NCBI GenBank assembly: GCA_022813625.1
Contig: JAKLMB010000006.1
Coordinates: 1,178,001 to 1,242,000 of the forward strand
DNA: 64,000 bases
Source: Aaosphaeria pasadenensis
Taxonomy: Eukaryota > Ascomycota > Dothideomycetes > Pleosporales
Direction: 5' to 3'
The notes under the pieces are model-generated. The model searched no databases. It had not been told where the DNA came from and saw only the letters and a program-made list of their open reading frames with translations. Shown piece by piece: positions 35,294-47,334 of this stretch; the stretch's first letter is position 1; every line of letters begins with the position of its first letter. The position numbers and the translations under genes were made by a program.

Positions 35294-36880
35294 ATGGGGC
35301 AAGAAGCCGAGCGCAAAGGTAGCTCGTTTACGAGGCTGCCTATGAAGCAACTCTCATTAGCATTGGTACGAGCAAATGCCCTGTCTTTGATTCTTTTTTA
35401 TGTCTTGGTTACTGATTCCTCGAAAAGCTCACATTGCAGAATTCTGCTCTAATACTGGTACGGATGGCTCTCCACTTACTCATCTGAAGTTCTCCACTGC
35501 GCCTTAACGGTTATTCAAGTGGACAACGAGTGGACAAATACTAACTAAGCCAAGGTAATGCATTATTCACGAATAATGCCTCCCGTCAATGGCCTCCGGT
35601 ATCATACATCGACATCTGTATTTCTTAATGAACTGCTGAAGACTGGTGTTTCATTGACCATGGTCCTCTACGATATATCAAAGAACGTGCCTCCCAGCAC
35701 TACAGTGACTACACTGTTCAGAAAACTATTCGAAGCAGTCTTCACCAATGACAGCTGGAAACTTGCAATCCCTGCCGTACTTTACACGTTCCAGAACACT
35801 CTTCAATATGTCGCGGTGTCGAATCTTGATGCCGCCACATTTCAGGTGACATATCAACTGAAAATCCTCACCACCGCACTTTTCAGCGTTCTGTTACTTG
35901 GTCGCACGCTTTCTCCACGTAGGTGGGCTTCTTTGCTACTGCTGGTTGTCGGAGTCTCCATCATCCAGTTTCCTCATACATCCAGCTCGTCGCATGGACA
36001 CTTCGCTCGGGGTTTGGAGCCCAAATCTGTCTCAGCAGCTGGCGTGTCGGCACAGATCCGGCACATGGGGACTCGTGCACTGAAGCAGCTCATCAAAAGA
36101 TCGGCATCCTATCAAGGAATTGAGGAAGATGAGGCCTTTTTGGCTCTTCAGCATCCTCCTCTGGATCGGTCAATAGGAATGGCAGCAGTTCTAGTTGCCT
36201 GTGTATTATCTGGTCTCGCTGGTGTCTCATTCGAAAAGGTCTTGAAAGAGTCAACAACACCTGGAGCATCGTTGTGGATTCGGAATGCGCAGCTGTCCTT
36301 CTGGTCCTTGTTTCCATCCCTGTTTATTGGGGTCATATTCCTTGACGGCGAAAACATTGCAAAAGACGGGTTCTTTGCGGGCTACAATTGGGTCGTCTGG
36401 TCGGCCATTGGGTTGCAAGGATGTGGAGGTATCGTTGTGGCCATGGTGATCAACTATGCGGACAACATCGCCAAGAACTTTGCGACATCTATCTCAATCA
36501 TACTCAGCTGCATCGGTAGCATGTTCTTCTTCGACTTTTCGGTTACCAAGTCTGTACGTTTGTTGTTCATCACGTGTTTTTGTGCACAACTAATCTGGTA
36601 ATAGTATTTGCTGGGCACGACCATCGTTCTCCTCGCAACATATGTCTACAGCATTGCCGACCAAGTACAGACCAAGCCTGCTCGTACTGCAAAATTTGAA
36701 AGATTAAACTTGGAAAAGATTGTAGAGGAGAACGAGAAAGATCGTATATTGAGCCCAGCATCCGTATCGTCATATCTATCTAGAAGGAGCTCATCAAGGC
36801 CCACAACTCCAAACCCGACTGTAGGGCGGCACTGGTCTCGGACAGAGGAGACGTCTCCATCTTCGAAGAGAATTGAGTAG
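35294..36880 (+). CDS. Golgi nucleotide-sugar transporter, SLC35A / UDP-galactose transporter family
   Basis: Multi-span antiporter bringing UDP-sugar into the Golgi in exchange for nucleoside monophosphate. Exons 35294-35365, 35428-35457, 35555-36553 and 36605-36880 give 458 residues. I set the acceptor before the 30-nt second exon at 35427 rather than 35439 because it restores the family motif LTLQNSALILVMHYSR. Other landmarks are SLTMVLYDISK, NTLQYVAVSNLDAATFQVTYQLKILTTALFSV, the GVSFEKVLKE loop, SLWIRNAQLSFWS and NYADNIAKNFATSISII. About ten hydrophobic spans. The last 80 residues are a polar, Ser/Arg-rich cytosolic tail. Exact sugar (galactose versus another) cannot be decided from sequence. 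Confidence 0.92.
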
Positions 36881-37274
36881 ATAATTACACTTGCCGTAGG
36901 AACGAAGTATTAGAATATGCACGTCTTTAGTCTGTAACCACTTACGGCCGCTGACGATCTCAAGTCCTAAAGTCAGCTCGTGATCAATAGGTTCATATTT
37001 TCGTATATACCCACATATCTGTCCCGAGACTGCAGTCAAAGGCGATGGCCGTATGTTTAGTAGAAAACGTATCTAATGTAGGTGTAACTTTCATTGAGCG
37101 GTGTATGCGTGAACCGCTCACTTACATCCGGAAGCCGCTCTTTCCTCCTTCCAGTTCTTGCTCACCAACACCCCGCATTCTCCACTCACTTGACACTCTC
37201 GCCATTACTACTAGATCATTCTCTTCGAATTTCTTTTGATCGATCTTCAAGTCCTATTGACTTTGTGGCCTCAG
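36881..37274. other. Intergenic, transporter 3' flank and MER3 promoter
   Basis: About 394 bp with a C/T-rich stretch (37130-37240) just before the MER3 start. No separate gene. Confidence 0.45.
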
Positions 37275-40200
37275 ATGTCGCACCGCGGAAAGGATCTGAC
37301 GATGGCGGACTCCATTGAAGGCCTACTAGAAGGGTTACATCCAAAAGAGAACACCAGGCAGAGTCAACCACGTCAAAGCTTCCTGGGCTCTCAAATGACA
37401 TCGATCTCCTACAATCCTCCTCAGTGGAATCGCTACCGAACATCTCATCAATTTGACGATATTAATGAGGTCGATGAACAGCACGAGCAGGGTATCGTTT
37501 TTGACCGCTTTGGTATGTCTAGCGGAGTGGATTTAAAGACCACAGAGATTTTGATCTAATGGAACTTCGTAGATCAGTATCTTCTGAAGTGTGCGAACGA
37601 GGACCGCGTCAGCCAGGCTGTGAGAGGAGAAGCACGCTTGTCTTTTGCTCCCAATACATCCAAATCTCTGTCGCACCACCTCGCCTCGCAATCTTCCATG
37701 CGTGGCGAGCACATTCAAGGAGAAAGCTATGACTACTATGATTACCATGACGGTTATTTGCATCATCCCGCCACCCGTAGAATGCTGCTAATTCAGCGCC
37801 AGACGAGACTCGAGCGAACAATACTATTCCAAGTCAGTACAGGCATACGTGAATGAACCCTGGAACATCCACTAACAGACCCAGCTCAAGCCTTCTTCGG
37901 TGTTACTCAGGCTGGTGAGCCTAGCTCAGATGGCCGTCTTGCAGAATCTTCTAGCCCTGCCTTCAGGGCTTCCCAAAGACGAACGGGAGCTCGGCAGGAA
38001 TTGGCTCAGAGCATCACCCATGAAGAGACGTTTACTCCAGTAGCCTCTGAAATGTCGCAGCCCTCAAACTCACGGTCAAAGGGCGACTTCGTTCATAAAT
38101 TGCCCAAAACGCAGCACATGAACATAGAAAAGGATACCGCCGGCCATCAACGCCCAGTATGCTCTGGCATCCCGCTTGTGCCCATATCTGAGCTACCTGA
38201 TAGGCTCAAGACTATCTTTTCTTTCCCAGTTTTCAATGCTGTTCAATCCAGAAGCTTCGATAGTGTTTACAACTCCGACGACAACTTCGTACTCGCCTCC
38301 CCAACCGGTTCCGGCAAGACTGTCATCCTCGAATTGGCAATATGCCGGGCGTTCGTTCGCAATGCTACCGGACAGTACAAGATCGTATACCAAGCGCCAA
38401 TCAAGGCTCTTTGCTCCGAGCGCCAGCGAGACTGGCAGAAGAAGTTCGAGCCTCTGGGGCTCACAGTCACTGAGCTGACCGGTGATAGCGACAACGCCCA
38501 CGTGCAAAGTGTGCAGAAAGCAGACATCATAGTGACGACTCCCGAGAAATGGGACAGTATCACACGCAAATGGAAGGACCATGAAAAGCTGATGAGACTC
38601 ATACGGCTATTTCTCATTGACGAGGTGCATATCTTGAAAGATGAACGAGGCGCTATATTGGAGGCTGTTGTCTCTCGCATGAAAGCAATTGGCACTGATG
38701 TGCGTTTCGTAGCTTTGTCGGCAACTGTCCCAAACATTGAAGATGTCGCTAGCTGGCTTGGGAAGAACGCGGCGGCTCCTCATGAAGCTGCTATGATGGA
38801 GAACTTTGGAGAGGAATTTCGGCCCGTGAAACTCCAAAAATATGTTTGTGGGTATCCAACATCTGGAAATGATTTTCAATTCGACAACTTTCTTGACAAA
38901 AAGCTCGTTGAGCTTATCCCCAAATACTCTGAACGAAAACCTATCATGATCTTCTGCTTCACCAGAGCATCTGCAGTCAGCACCGCGAAAATGTTAGCGA
39001 ATTGGTACAGTTCCTTCCCCGATGCAACGACATGCTGGAAGGCACCGCGTTATGCAGTACTAGTGCGAGACAAAGACCTTCAGCAGTGTGCCGCGTCAGC
39101 TGTCGCATTCCATCATGGCGGTCTTGAACTCGACGACAGGGCGGCTGTCGAACAGGGCTACCTCAAGGGTAACATAAACGTCATCTGCTGCACATCAACA
39201 TTGGCTGTAGGTGTCAATCTGCCCTGTCATCTTGTAATCATCAAGAACACTGTCAAATTTGTTGGTGGGGCAGGCATCCAGGAGTACTCTGATCTTGAGG
39301 TTATGCAGATGCTTGGACGGGCTGGACGGATTCAATTCGATAACAGTGCTGTGGCGGTTATCATGACGCGTCAATCTAAAGTGCCGCACTACGACAAAAT
39401 GGTGAGTGGCAAGGAGCTGTTGGAGAGTAACCTGCACCTCGGTCTCATTGACCACCTGAATGCTGAAATTGGGCTTGGTACCATTACCGACTTGAATACG
39501 GCAAGGAAATGGCTTTCGGGGACGTTCTTTTATGTGCGCCTGAAGCGAAATGCGGAACACTATAAACTCCAGAGTCCCAAGGGTGGCACTTCGGTTGATG
39601 GGCAGCTGGAGCGTATTTGCCAACGTGATCTCGAACTCCTTGAACAAGAAAATCTCATCACAACGGTTAATGGCGTGAAGGCAACGGAGTTCGGCCTGGC
39701 TATGATACGCTACTACGTTCGTTTCAGAACAATGAAGTTGTTCTTGGGCTTGCAGCCAAAGGCCCTGCTCTCAGAAATTGTTAGTTTGAGCCGCCTTACT
39801 TTGATGGCTCTACTAATCAAGACAGGTGTCCGCTCTCTCGCAAGCTGATGAGTTCAAGGAGATACGGTTCAGGTCTGGAGAGAAGTCATTCTACAAAAAG
39901 CTCAATCAATCTTCACAGATGCGTTTCCCCGTGCCGGTCGCCCTGACGACAACAGCACACAAGGTCTCATTGATCCTTCAATCTGTAATGGGAGGAGCGG
40001 ATATGACTTGGGATAAGGACACAAGCAAGCATCGCCATCAATACAACTTGGAGGCGAACACCGTCTTCAAACATGCCACCCGTCTCGTGCGTTGTATAAT
40101 AGATTGTCAACTCGAATTACGCGACGCTGTAGCAGCTGGGCATGCCTTAATGCTAGAGCGGAGTCTCTGTGCACGCGCTTGGGATGACAGCCCCATGCAC

Positions 40201-42253
40201 ATGAAGCAGATTCCCGACATTGGCAATGTTTCGGTGCGGAAACTGATCAATGCTGGCATCAAGTCTGTCGAAGAACTTGAGATGACTGACACACAGCGGA
40301 TAGAAACAGTTCTTGGTAGAAACCCGCCATTCGGGCTCAAGCTTCTTGAGAAGCTGAAGCCATTCCCCAAACTTCGAGTTTCGGTGACCATCCCGTCCAG
40401 TGCAGTAAGTCCATTGCTATTTTCCGAGAGATTGAGACTCAGAGATACAAGATCAGGAAAACAGATCAAGGACCTGAAGTCCTACTCCAGGTTGCCCTTG
40501 GCTTTCTCAACGATCAGCCACCGTTGAAATGGCTAAACAGGCCCGTATATGTCTGCTTAGTAGTTGAGAGATCTGACGGACATCTTGTACGTTTTGCACG
40601 TATCAGGTAATTGTTTCTTGACACTACTATTACATACGCGCCTTTAACAGTCCCATAGCGGTTCACAGCTCGGGAAAGGTAAAACTTTGCCCGTGAACGC
40701 GGTGGTTGAGAGTGCGGAACAGTATCTAAACTGTGTTGTCATGTGTACTGAGATCGGTAAGCGTGCAAACCCGATTATGAGCGTGAGGCTAATTCAACAA
40801 AGCTGGAACTGCACGTCAAGTTTCGGTGAAACCAAAAGTTCCACCACATATGTTTGCTGCGCGACAGCCCAACCTTCTCTTGACCCAGAGACCAACAGTA
40901 AATGCAGGAAGGCGCGGGGTTGGAGGTGATTCTAGAAGCGATGAACCTTCGAATAGGATCGTTGAAATTGACGACGATGGGATTGATGATGAGGAACTAT
41001 TGCAGGCTTCGTATGGTGACCTCGACTTTGATCACATCGATGATTTTCCTGATGTAGCCGATACGATAACACGCACTAATACAGTCAAGAATGCTCGTCT
41101 GGGGGGAGATTCTGGTTCTGCATTACCTTCTCAAGATATCGAAGGACCAAAACAGCTTGAAAATGGGAAGTGGTCATGCAATCACTCTTGCAAAGACAAG
41201 AGTGCTTGTAAGCATCTGTGTTGTCGTGAAGGACTCGACAAACCACCCAAGAAGTCTGCGAAGAAGCAGCCTCCCGTAGTGACATCATCCCACTCGGACG
41301 GAAAAAGCAAATCATCTCGTAACAATGACCATCAACCTATACTCTCTTCAGTGCAATCAAACAAGAAAAGAGACTTCCAGAAAATCGATACAGTTGATTT
41401 GACGGAACCCAACAAAAGAAGCAATCATGGCGCCGGCATCCAGGGTATCCGTGAAGTTCAAAACTTACAACAACTTCATCGGAGAGCACAAATCGCAGAT
41501 CCGCCTGCGTCCATCTCCTCAGTAACACGGAAAAAGCCAGCACACTGTTTTGGTGATGGCGAGCAGGTTCACCTATCCTTCTTGGCTACTAATTCCATAG
41601 AGGACCAAGATAATCCACCTTCGAGTGACTATGGCTGCATCCCTTCTGAAACCGCAGAACTTTGCTACGAAGACTTTGAGAACGTATCGGACAAAGAGTA
41701 CTCCGGATGCATGGAGCAAGTGGGTCCTGAAGATAGGTCCCATGAGGACTTTACTCTCGAGGGGCCAGCCGGCATAGAGCTCAATGAGAACCAAAATCCG
41801 AAGCCAGAGGGGGCTACGACCACACTTGATGGCTTGAGTCCATTAAACACAAATACTGAGTTGGATGATGATGCATCCATTTCCATAGACGTTGATCCCG
41901 CCGCGCATACGCAAGACAAGGTTTCTGATGCTATTGTCTACGCGATCCCGCCCAAGGGTGACGAGGATCGGCAGCATAACACCCAAGTTCCATTGAACGT
42001 CCACGGGGTAGGGCCTAACCCCAAGAACATTGATGATGAAGCTCATTTACCCATGGAAAAGGAGACCCCATCAACAGGGCGTATCGAAGAGAAGGTACAG
42101 GAAGGATTTCGCAAGCATCATACTCAACAGAATGTGTACCTCGAACACCCGGATCTGGAACTTGACAAGAAGCCTTCGTCAAACCTAGAGCCAGGTCTTG
42201 AGGACTGGCTCATTGCAGAGTTCGGTGATATTGTTGAACTGGTCGATGTATGA
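37275..42253 (+). CDS. MER3: Meiotic ATP-dependent DNA helicase Mer3/HFM1
   Basis: Ski2-like helicase that stabilises recombination intermediates for interfering crossovers. Exons 37275-37512, 37573-37836, 37879-39779, 39826-40404, 40443-40606, 40659-40756 and 40803-42253 give 1564 residues. Helicase motifs: ASPTGSGKT (I), IDEVH (II), VALSATVPN (III), CTSTLAVGVNLP (V) and MLGRAGR (VI). Winged helix and Sec63 region follow, with SQADEFKEIRFRSGEK, IPDIGNVSVRKLINAGIKS, VALGFLNDQPPLKW and CTEIAGTARQVSVKP restored by splicing. The 475-residue tail carries a Cys/His cluster (WSCNHSCKDKSACKHLCC) seen in Mer3-type proteins and acidic stretches. Uncertain points: the 40405 intron has in-frame acceptors at 40430, 40442 and 40451, and the 37837 donor is GTACAG. 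Expression is probably meiosis-specific, by family knowledge. Confidence 0.93.
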
Positions 42254-42910
42254 TCATGTATGACCGGGTAGATTGCCTATGTTCATCTGTGATTCTTCCA
42301 GTATCAGGAGCTATATGGATCACATCTTTCAATTCGGCATATGTATTCACTGGCGAAGTCGCAAGGTATCGCAATACTAGCAATATATTAGACTAATTGG
42401 GCTCGCTGATCGGGGGATATGTCTCACATGAATAGCAGATTGTACCAACCACTTCATAAATATTCTCAACTCTACTTCACAAGTACAGTTACCATTGATT
42501 AGTGGTAAAGAGGGAAAATTGCTCCTCTAGGAAAAATTCTGGGCTCTAGAAACATAGTGTCCTATCTCTGGCTGTACAGTCAGATCCTATTGTATGGCTG
42601 CATAGTATTTCGTTTGCATTGCTCCTGTGGTGGAGAATGCCTTCTGATCAGAAATCCCATTCCCAAAACTGACAGGGGGTGATGTTAGCTCCAAGTAGGC
42701 GTTTGCGTGGCTGCTACATTTAGGTCATACCACGTGATCCAAGGGGCCCATGCCAGGCTTGGCTCGCAACCTTGAAGTCGCCGCATGTCATCGACACAGC
42801 TCCAGCAGCCATCAGCCATCAATCATTAACAGCAACCACGACCGACGGTCCTCAACAACCATCAAGACAGCTTTTCTCTGCGCAGAGTTAGTCGTCAGAG
42901 AGCTGCCAGC
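42254..42910. other. Intergenic, MER3 3' flank and V-ATPase subunit a promoter
   Basis: About 657 bp; A/T-rich in the first 300 bp, then promoter-like with a CACGTG hexamer at 42731-42736. An overlapping 69-codon frame (42750-42959) runs through the true start and is not coding. Confidence 0.45.
42731..42736. promoter_or_regulatory. CACGTG E-box about 175 bp before the V-ATPase subunit a start
   Basis: Perfect palindrome in the context ACCACGTGATCC. bHLH factors such as Cbf1/Pho4 bind this hexamer in fungi. A single site can occur by chance, so this is only a candidate. Confidence 0.35.
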
Positions 42911-45687
42911 ATGGCGCCCACAAAGGACACCATGTTCCGCTCGGCGGACATGTCGTTGACGCAGCTATACATCGCGAACGAAATAGGCCGCGAAGTTGTT
43001 TCTGCTCTCGGCGAGCTTGGTGTGATGGATTTCAGAGATGTGAGTAATAGTTTGGGCATATATGTTCACATTGTCGACCTTGATGGTCGATATTAGATGG
43101 ACCACATAGCTAATCCACGTTGCCATAGCTCAACTCCGAGACGTCCGCCTTCCAACGTACCTTCACACAAGAAATTCGAAGACTCGACAATGTAGAAAGG
43201 CAACTCAGATACTTCCACTCGCAGATGGATAAGGCTTCTATCCCGATGCGCTCGATCTACGATTTCAACAACCCATTCATCTCTCCTAAGGCCTCTGAGA
43301 TCGACGAGCTTGCGGACAAGAGCCAGAGTCTGGAGAACAGGATCTCGTCTTTGAATGAGAGCTACGAGACCCTCAAGAAACGCGAGGTCGAATTGACTGA
43401 ATGGCGTTGGGTCCTTAGGGAGGCTGGTGGGTTCTTTGATAGAGTATGTATCGTGCCAAGGCTTATCTGGAGATCAATGCGCTGACAATGTTCGCAGGCC
43501 CGTGGCCAGACCGAAGAGATCCGACACTCTCTCGATAACGACGATGCCCCTCTTCTTCAAGATGTGGAACAGAACGGCCAGGGCGAGGCTGCCGCCGACC
43601 GCTCCTTCTCTGTCATGAACATCGGCTTTGTTGCAGGTGTCATCCCTCGTGAACGTATTGCGGCCTTCGAGCGAATCTTGTGGAGAACTCTACGTGGCAA
43701 CCTGTACATGAACCAGTCCGAAATTCCCGAGCCCATCATTAACCCCGAGAACAATGAGGAGGTCAGCAAGAACGTGTTCATCATCTTCGCTCACGGCAAA
43801 GAAATCATCGCAAAGATCCGCAAGATCTCAGAGTCGCTCGGCGCCGATCTGTACAGTGTTGATGAGAACAGCGAGCTTCGCCGCGATCAGATCCGCGAGG
43901 TCAACACAAGATTGAGCGATCTCGCTAGTGTTCTCAAGAATACCAAGTCCACTTTGGATGCGGAATTGACTGCAATTGGCCGTAGCCTTGCAGCCTGGAT
44001 GGTCATCATTAAGAAAGAGAAGGCAACATATCAGACCCTGAACAAATTCTCCTACGATCATCAAAGGAAGACGCTCATTGCAGAGGCTTGGGCTCCTACG
44101 AACTACCTCGGTTTGATCAAGTCAACTCTCCGAGATGTCAATGACCAGGCCGGTCTCTCGGTTCCGACTATCGTCAACCAGATCAAGACCACCAAAACAC
44201 CACCAACCTACTTCAAGACCAACCGCTTCACGCTGGCTTTCCAGACCATCATCGACGCTTATGGCACGATCAAGTATCGCGAAGTTAACCCGGCGTTGCC
44301 TACTATCGTCACTTTCCCCTTCCTGTTTGCGGTCATGTTTGGTGATTTCGGCCATGGTATTATCCTCCTGAGTGCAGCTCTTGCTATGATTTACTACGAA
44401 CGCAAGCTTCAACGAAGCAAGCTCGATGAATTGTTCTCCATGATCTTTTACGGACGTTACATCGTATTCATGATGGGAATCTTTTCGATGTACACTGGTC
44501 TTTTGTATTGCGATGCCTTCTCCAAGGAACTCCCTATCTTCAAATCTATGTGGAAGTGGACCGAGAACGACGACGGATCATTGGGCCCTACTGCCACTCG
44601 AGTCGAGGGCTACACCTACCCATTCGGTCTCGACTGGAGATGGCATGATACCGACAATGACCTCCTCTTCTCCAACAGCTACAAGATGAAGCTCAGTATT
44701 CTCCTGGGTTGGTGCCACATGACCTTCTCCCTTGGATGGTCATTGGTCAACGCGCTATACTTCTCTACTCCCATCGATATTTGGGGCAACTTCGTTCCTG
44801 GCATGATCTTCTTCCAATCCATCTTCGGCTACTTGTCGTTCACCATCGTATACAAGTGGTGTGTTGACTGGGCCGCTCGCGGTCAGAATCCTCCTAGCTT
44901 GTTGAACATGTTGATCTACATGTTCTTGCAGCCAGGCACTTTGGAGAACCCAGATCAGCCATTGTACAAAGGACAGGCAGGAATCCAGGTCGTCCTCCTG
45001 CTCCTCGCCGTCATCTGCGTTCCTATCCTGCTTTTCTTGAAGCCTTTCTATCTTCGATACGAGCACAACAAGGCTCGGGCTTTGGGATACCGTGGCATTG
45101 GCGAGAACACCCGTGTTAGCGCGCTGGATGACGACGATGAAGAAGGACAAAACCTCAACGGCGGACGGGAGAGCTTTGGTGACGATGACGATGGCATCGC
45201 AATGATCACACAGGACATTGGACACGGCGGGGAGCACGAAGAGTTTGAGTTTAGTGAGGTCATGATTCATCAAGTCATCCACACTATTGGTAAGTGGATA
45301 ACCTTATTCCTTCAGAATATTGCTCGTTCCTCTACTAACACATTTGCAGAATTCTGTCTCAACTGCGTGTCTCACACGGCCTCGTACCTACGTCTTTGGG
45401 CTTTGTCATTGGCACATCAGCGTCTTTCTATTGTCCTGTGGGAGATGACCATGAAGATTGCATTTGGATTCACTGGAATTACTGGTGCGATCATCATGGT
45501 AGTCGTCTTCTACATGTGGTTCGCTCTCACAGTCGCCGTTCTCTGTGTCATGGAGGGTACTAGCGCCATGTTGCACTCTCTGCGTCTGCACTGGGTCGAG
45601 GCCATGAGCAAGCATTTCATCGGTGACGGTGTCCCCTTCGAGCCATTCAGCTTCAAGGTCTTGCTCGAGGAAGAGCCTGTCGAGTAA
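42911..45687 (+). CDS. VPH1: V-type proton ATPase subunit a (Vph1/Stv1)
   Basis: Membrane subunit of the V-ATPase Vo sector that forms the proton half-channels. Exons 42911-43039, 43129-43443, 43498-45289 and 45350-45687 give 857 residues, the normal length. The N-terminal half (MFRSADMSLTQLYIANEIG, ETSAFQRTFTQEIRRLDNVE) is cytosolic and coiled. The C-terminal half has eight spans starting NPALPTIVTFPFLFAVMFGD. The essential Arg lies in SYLRLWALSLAHQRL (the equivalent of yeast Vph1 R735). Only one a-subunit gene is in this window, so Vph1 versus Stv1 cannot be separated. The last intron (45290-45349, 60 nt) contains no in-frame stop; skipping its removal would insert 20 residues between HTIG and EFCLNC, next to the Arg-bearing helix. 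Confidence 0.97.
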
Positions 45688-47334
45688 ACGATAGCGAACG
45701 TTTATAGGCGTTGCGATTTTTCTTTTGTATTGTAAAGGGTTCTGTTTTGTAACAATAGGTACCTATACAAACGACCCTTGCCCCGAGCGGTCTCTCTCAC
45801 GCATAGCTCTCACATTTTGGGCACCGTTTTTGGTGTTTTCGTTTTTCCCTCCTGGAAGCTGGTATGTAGCCGTTATGTATATAGAAATGTACAACATCAA
45901 GTACTACAAAAGCAACGTCCCCCCAAACCACCCTGTGTCAGGACTCAAAACCGTGATATCTGCCTACCTACCTCAACTATGACATTTAGACCAAGTAGCT
46001 AGATAACGCAATGACGGGATTGCGCTTCCGACTTCCGAGTCGTAATTTAACAACAGCGTACACACTTGCACTATATGCTCGTAACGGACAGGCGAACTGA
46101 GGCAAGGCAGGCCACCGTGGTGATACCTGGCTCCCTTCCGATGAGCGGTTTTTCCCGGCCGCAAACGCGTAAGCGGGCGCGCAACGTGCACGCCCACAGG
46201 GGGGGCCAGGGGGCAGGGGGGAGGACGCCGTGCGATACGGGTAGGGCTGTGGCCGCCGCCGCTGTTAGCAGTGTTCCTGTGGCACGGGCTCTTGTCGTTA
46301 TTTGTTGGGCAGCAAAGACTTGAAGTTATGTTGAGAGGTTAAAGAGAAAGCTTGTATGTATTTTCTTGTATTTTTGAGGGAGAAGGGTTTGTATGGCACG
46401 AGTATGTTGAATAGTATATTATTATCTGCTCGCACGATGGATTGAGGGAGAAATGCTCCAACGGCTGCTACCTGCTCGAAGGATATATCTATTCGTTCGG
46501 CAAGACCATTTGCAAGTTTGAACCATCATTACCATTTCGAAGGGTTCCTCTACACTTTAAGATGGAAGGGAAGAAGGGGGCCAGGAAGAGCGGAACGCGG
46601 GCTCTAGAGTAGCAATATGATTTGTTATTTTGATACGTGATTACGAGTGCTTGCGTTGCGTAACTTGCGATACGACGTTTGGGTAGGCGGAAGGGGATTT
46701 GACGGCGTTGCAGGTGTCGCCCTGTGGGACGTGGGGAGAGACTTGAGGAGAGAGCATCCGATGGGATGTCGGTGCTTGCCCTTGCACGCCATTTAGAATT
46801 CGGATCCTCTGATTCTGACTCTCCTCTCGTGATAATTGGGTGAAGGATTGTGCAGTATCGTCGCTGCTCTTTTATGATTTGTTAGAAAATTTATGGGCTT
46901 CTTGAATGCATTTGGGAGCCTCATGATAAGATGGAATACTTTTTTGGTACGTTGTCCTGAGTAAGGACAAAATTCACGGACCCGGACTACAGGACTTGAC
47001 GAATCATTTCGCGGCCTTTTTGGAATATTTGCGTTCTTTTTCGTTTTTCGTCGCAAAAGTAACAGGCATGGCATTGTTACTTTTTGGACTTTTCTTTTCG
47101 GCGTCCGCGAAGGTCTTCCGACAGTGGGCGGACATAGTGGCATGTATTGAGTTTGATAATGAATCAAGTCGGGCTGTTACCGTTGCCTGATGCTGGAAAA
47201 AGTGAGGCATTATTGTCCAACTGTTTCCCTCCCCCTTCTGTTCCATCATTACCATTCCCTCCATTTGGTCTGGTTGGCCGTGCCTTTTTGCTTTTGCTTT
47301 CCCCTGAAAAAGCGGCCTGACACGCTGTTGTGGA
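45688..47334. other. Gene-poor region, about 1.65 kb
   Basis: Starts with the VPH1 3' flank. No protein family found on either strand; frames at 46066-46323 and 46793-47167 are low-complexity or chance. It contains the G-run cluster at 46199-46224. Confidence 0.4.
46199..46224 (+). other. G-run cluster, possible G-quadruplex
   Basis: G runs of 7 (46199-46205), 5 (46209-46213) and 6 (46216-46221) and then GG (46223-46224), separated by 1-3 bases. The 7-G run can supply two tracts, so four tracts of three or more are available. Intergenic, 0.5 kb after the VPH1 stop. Confidence 0.5.
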
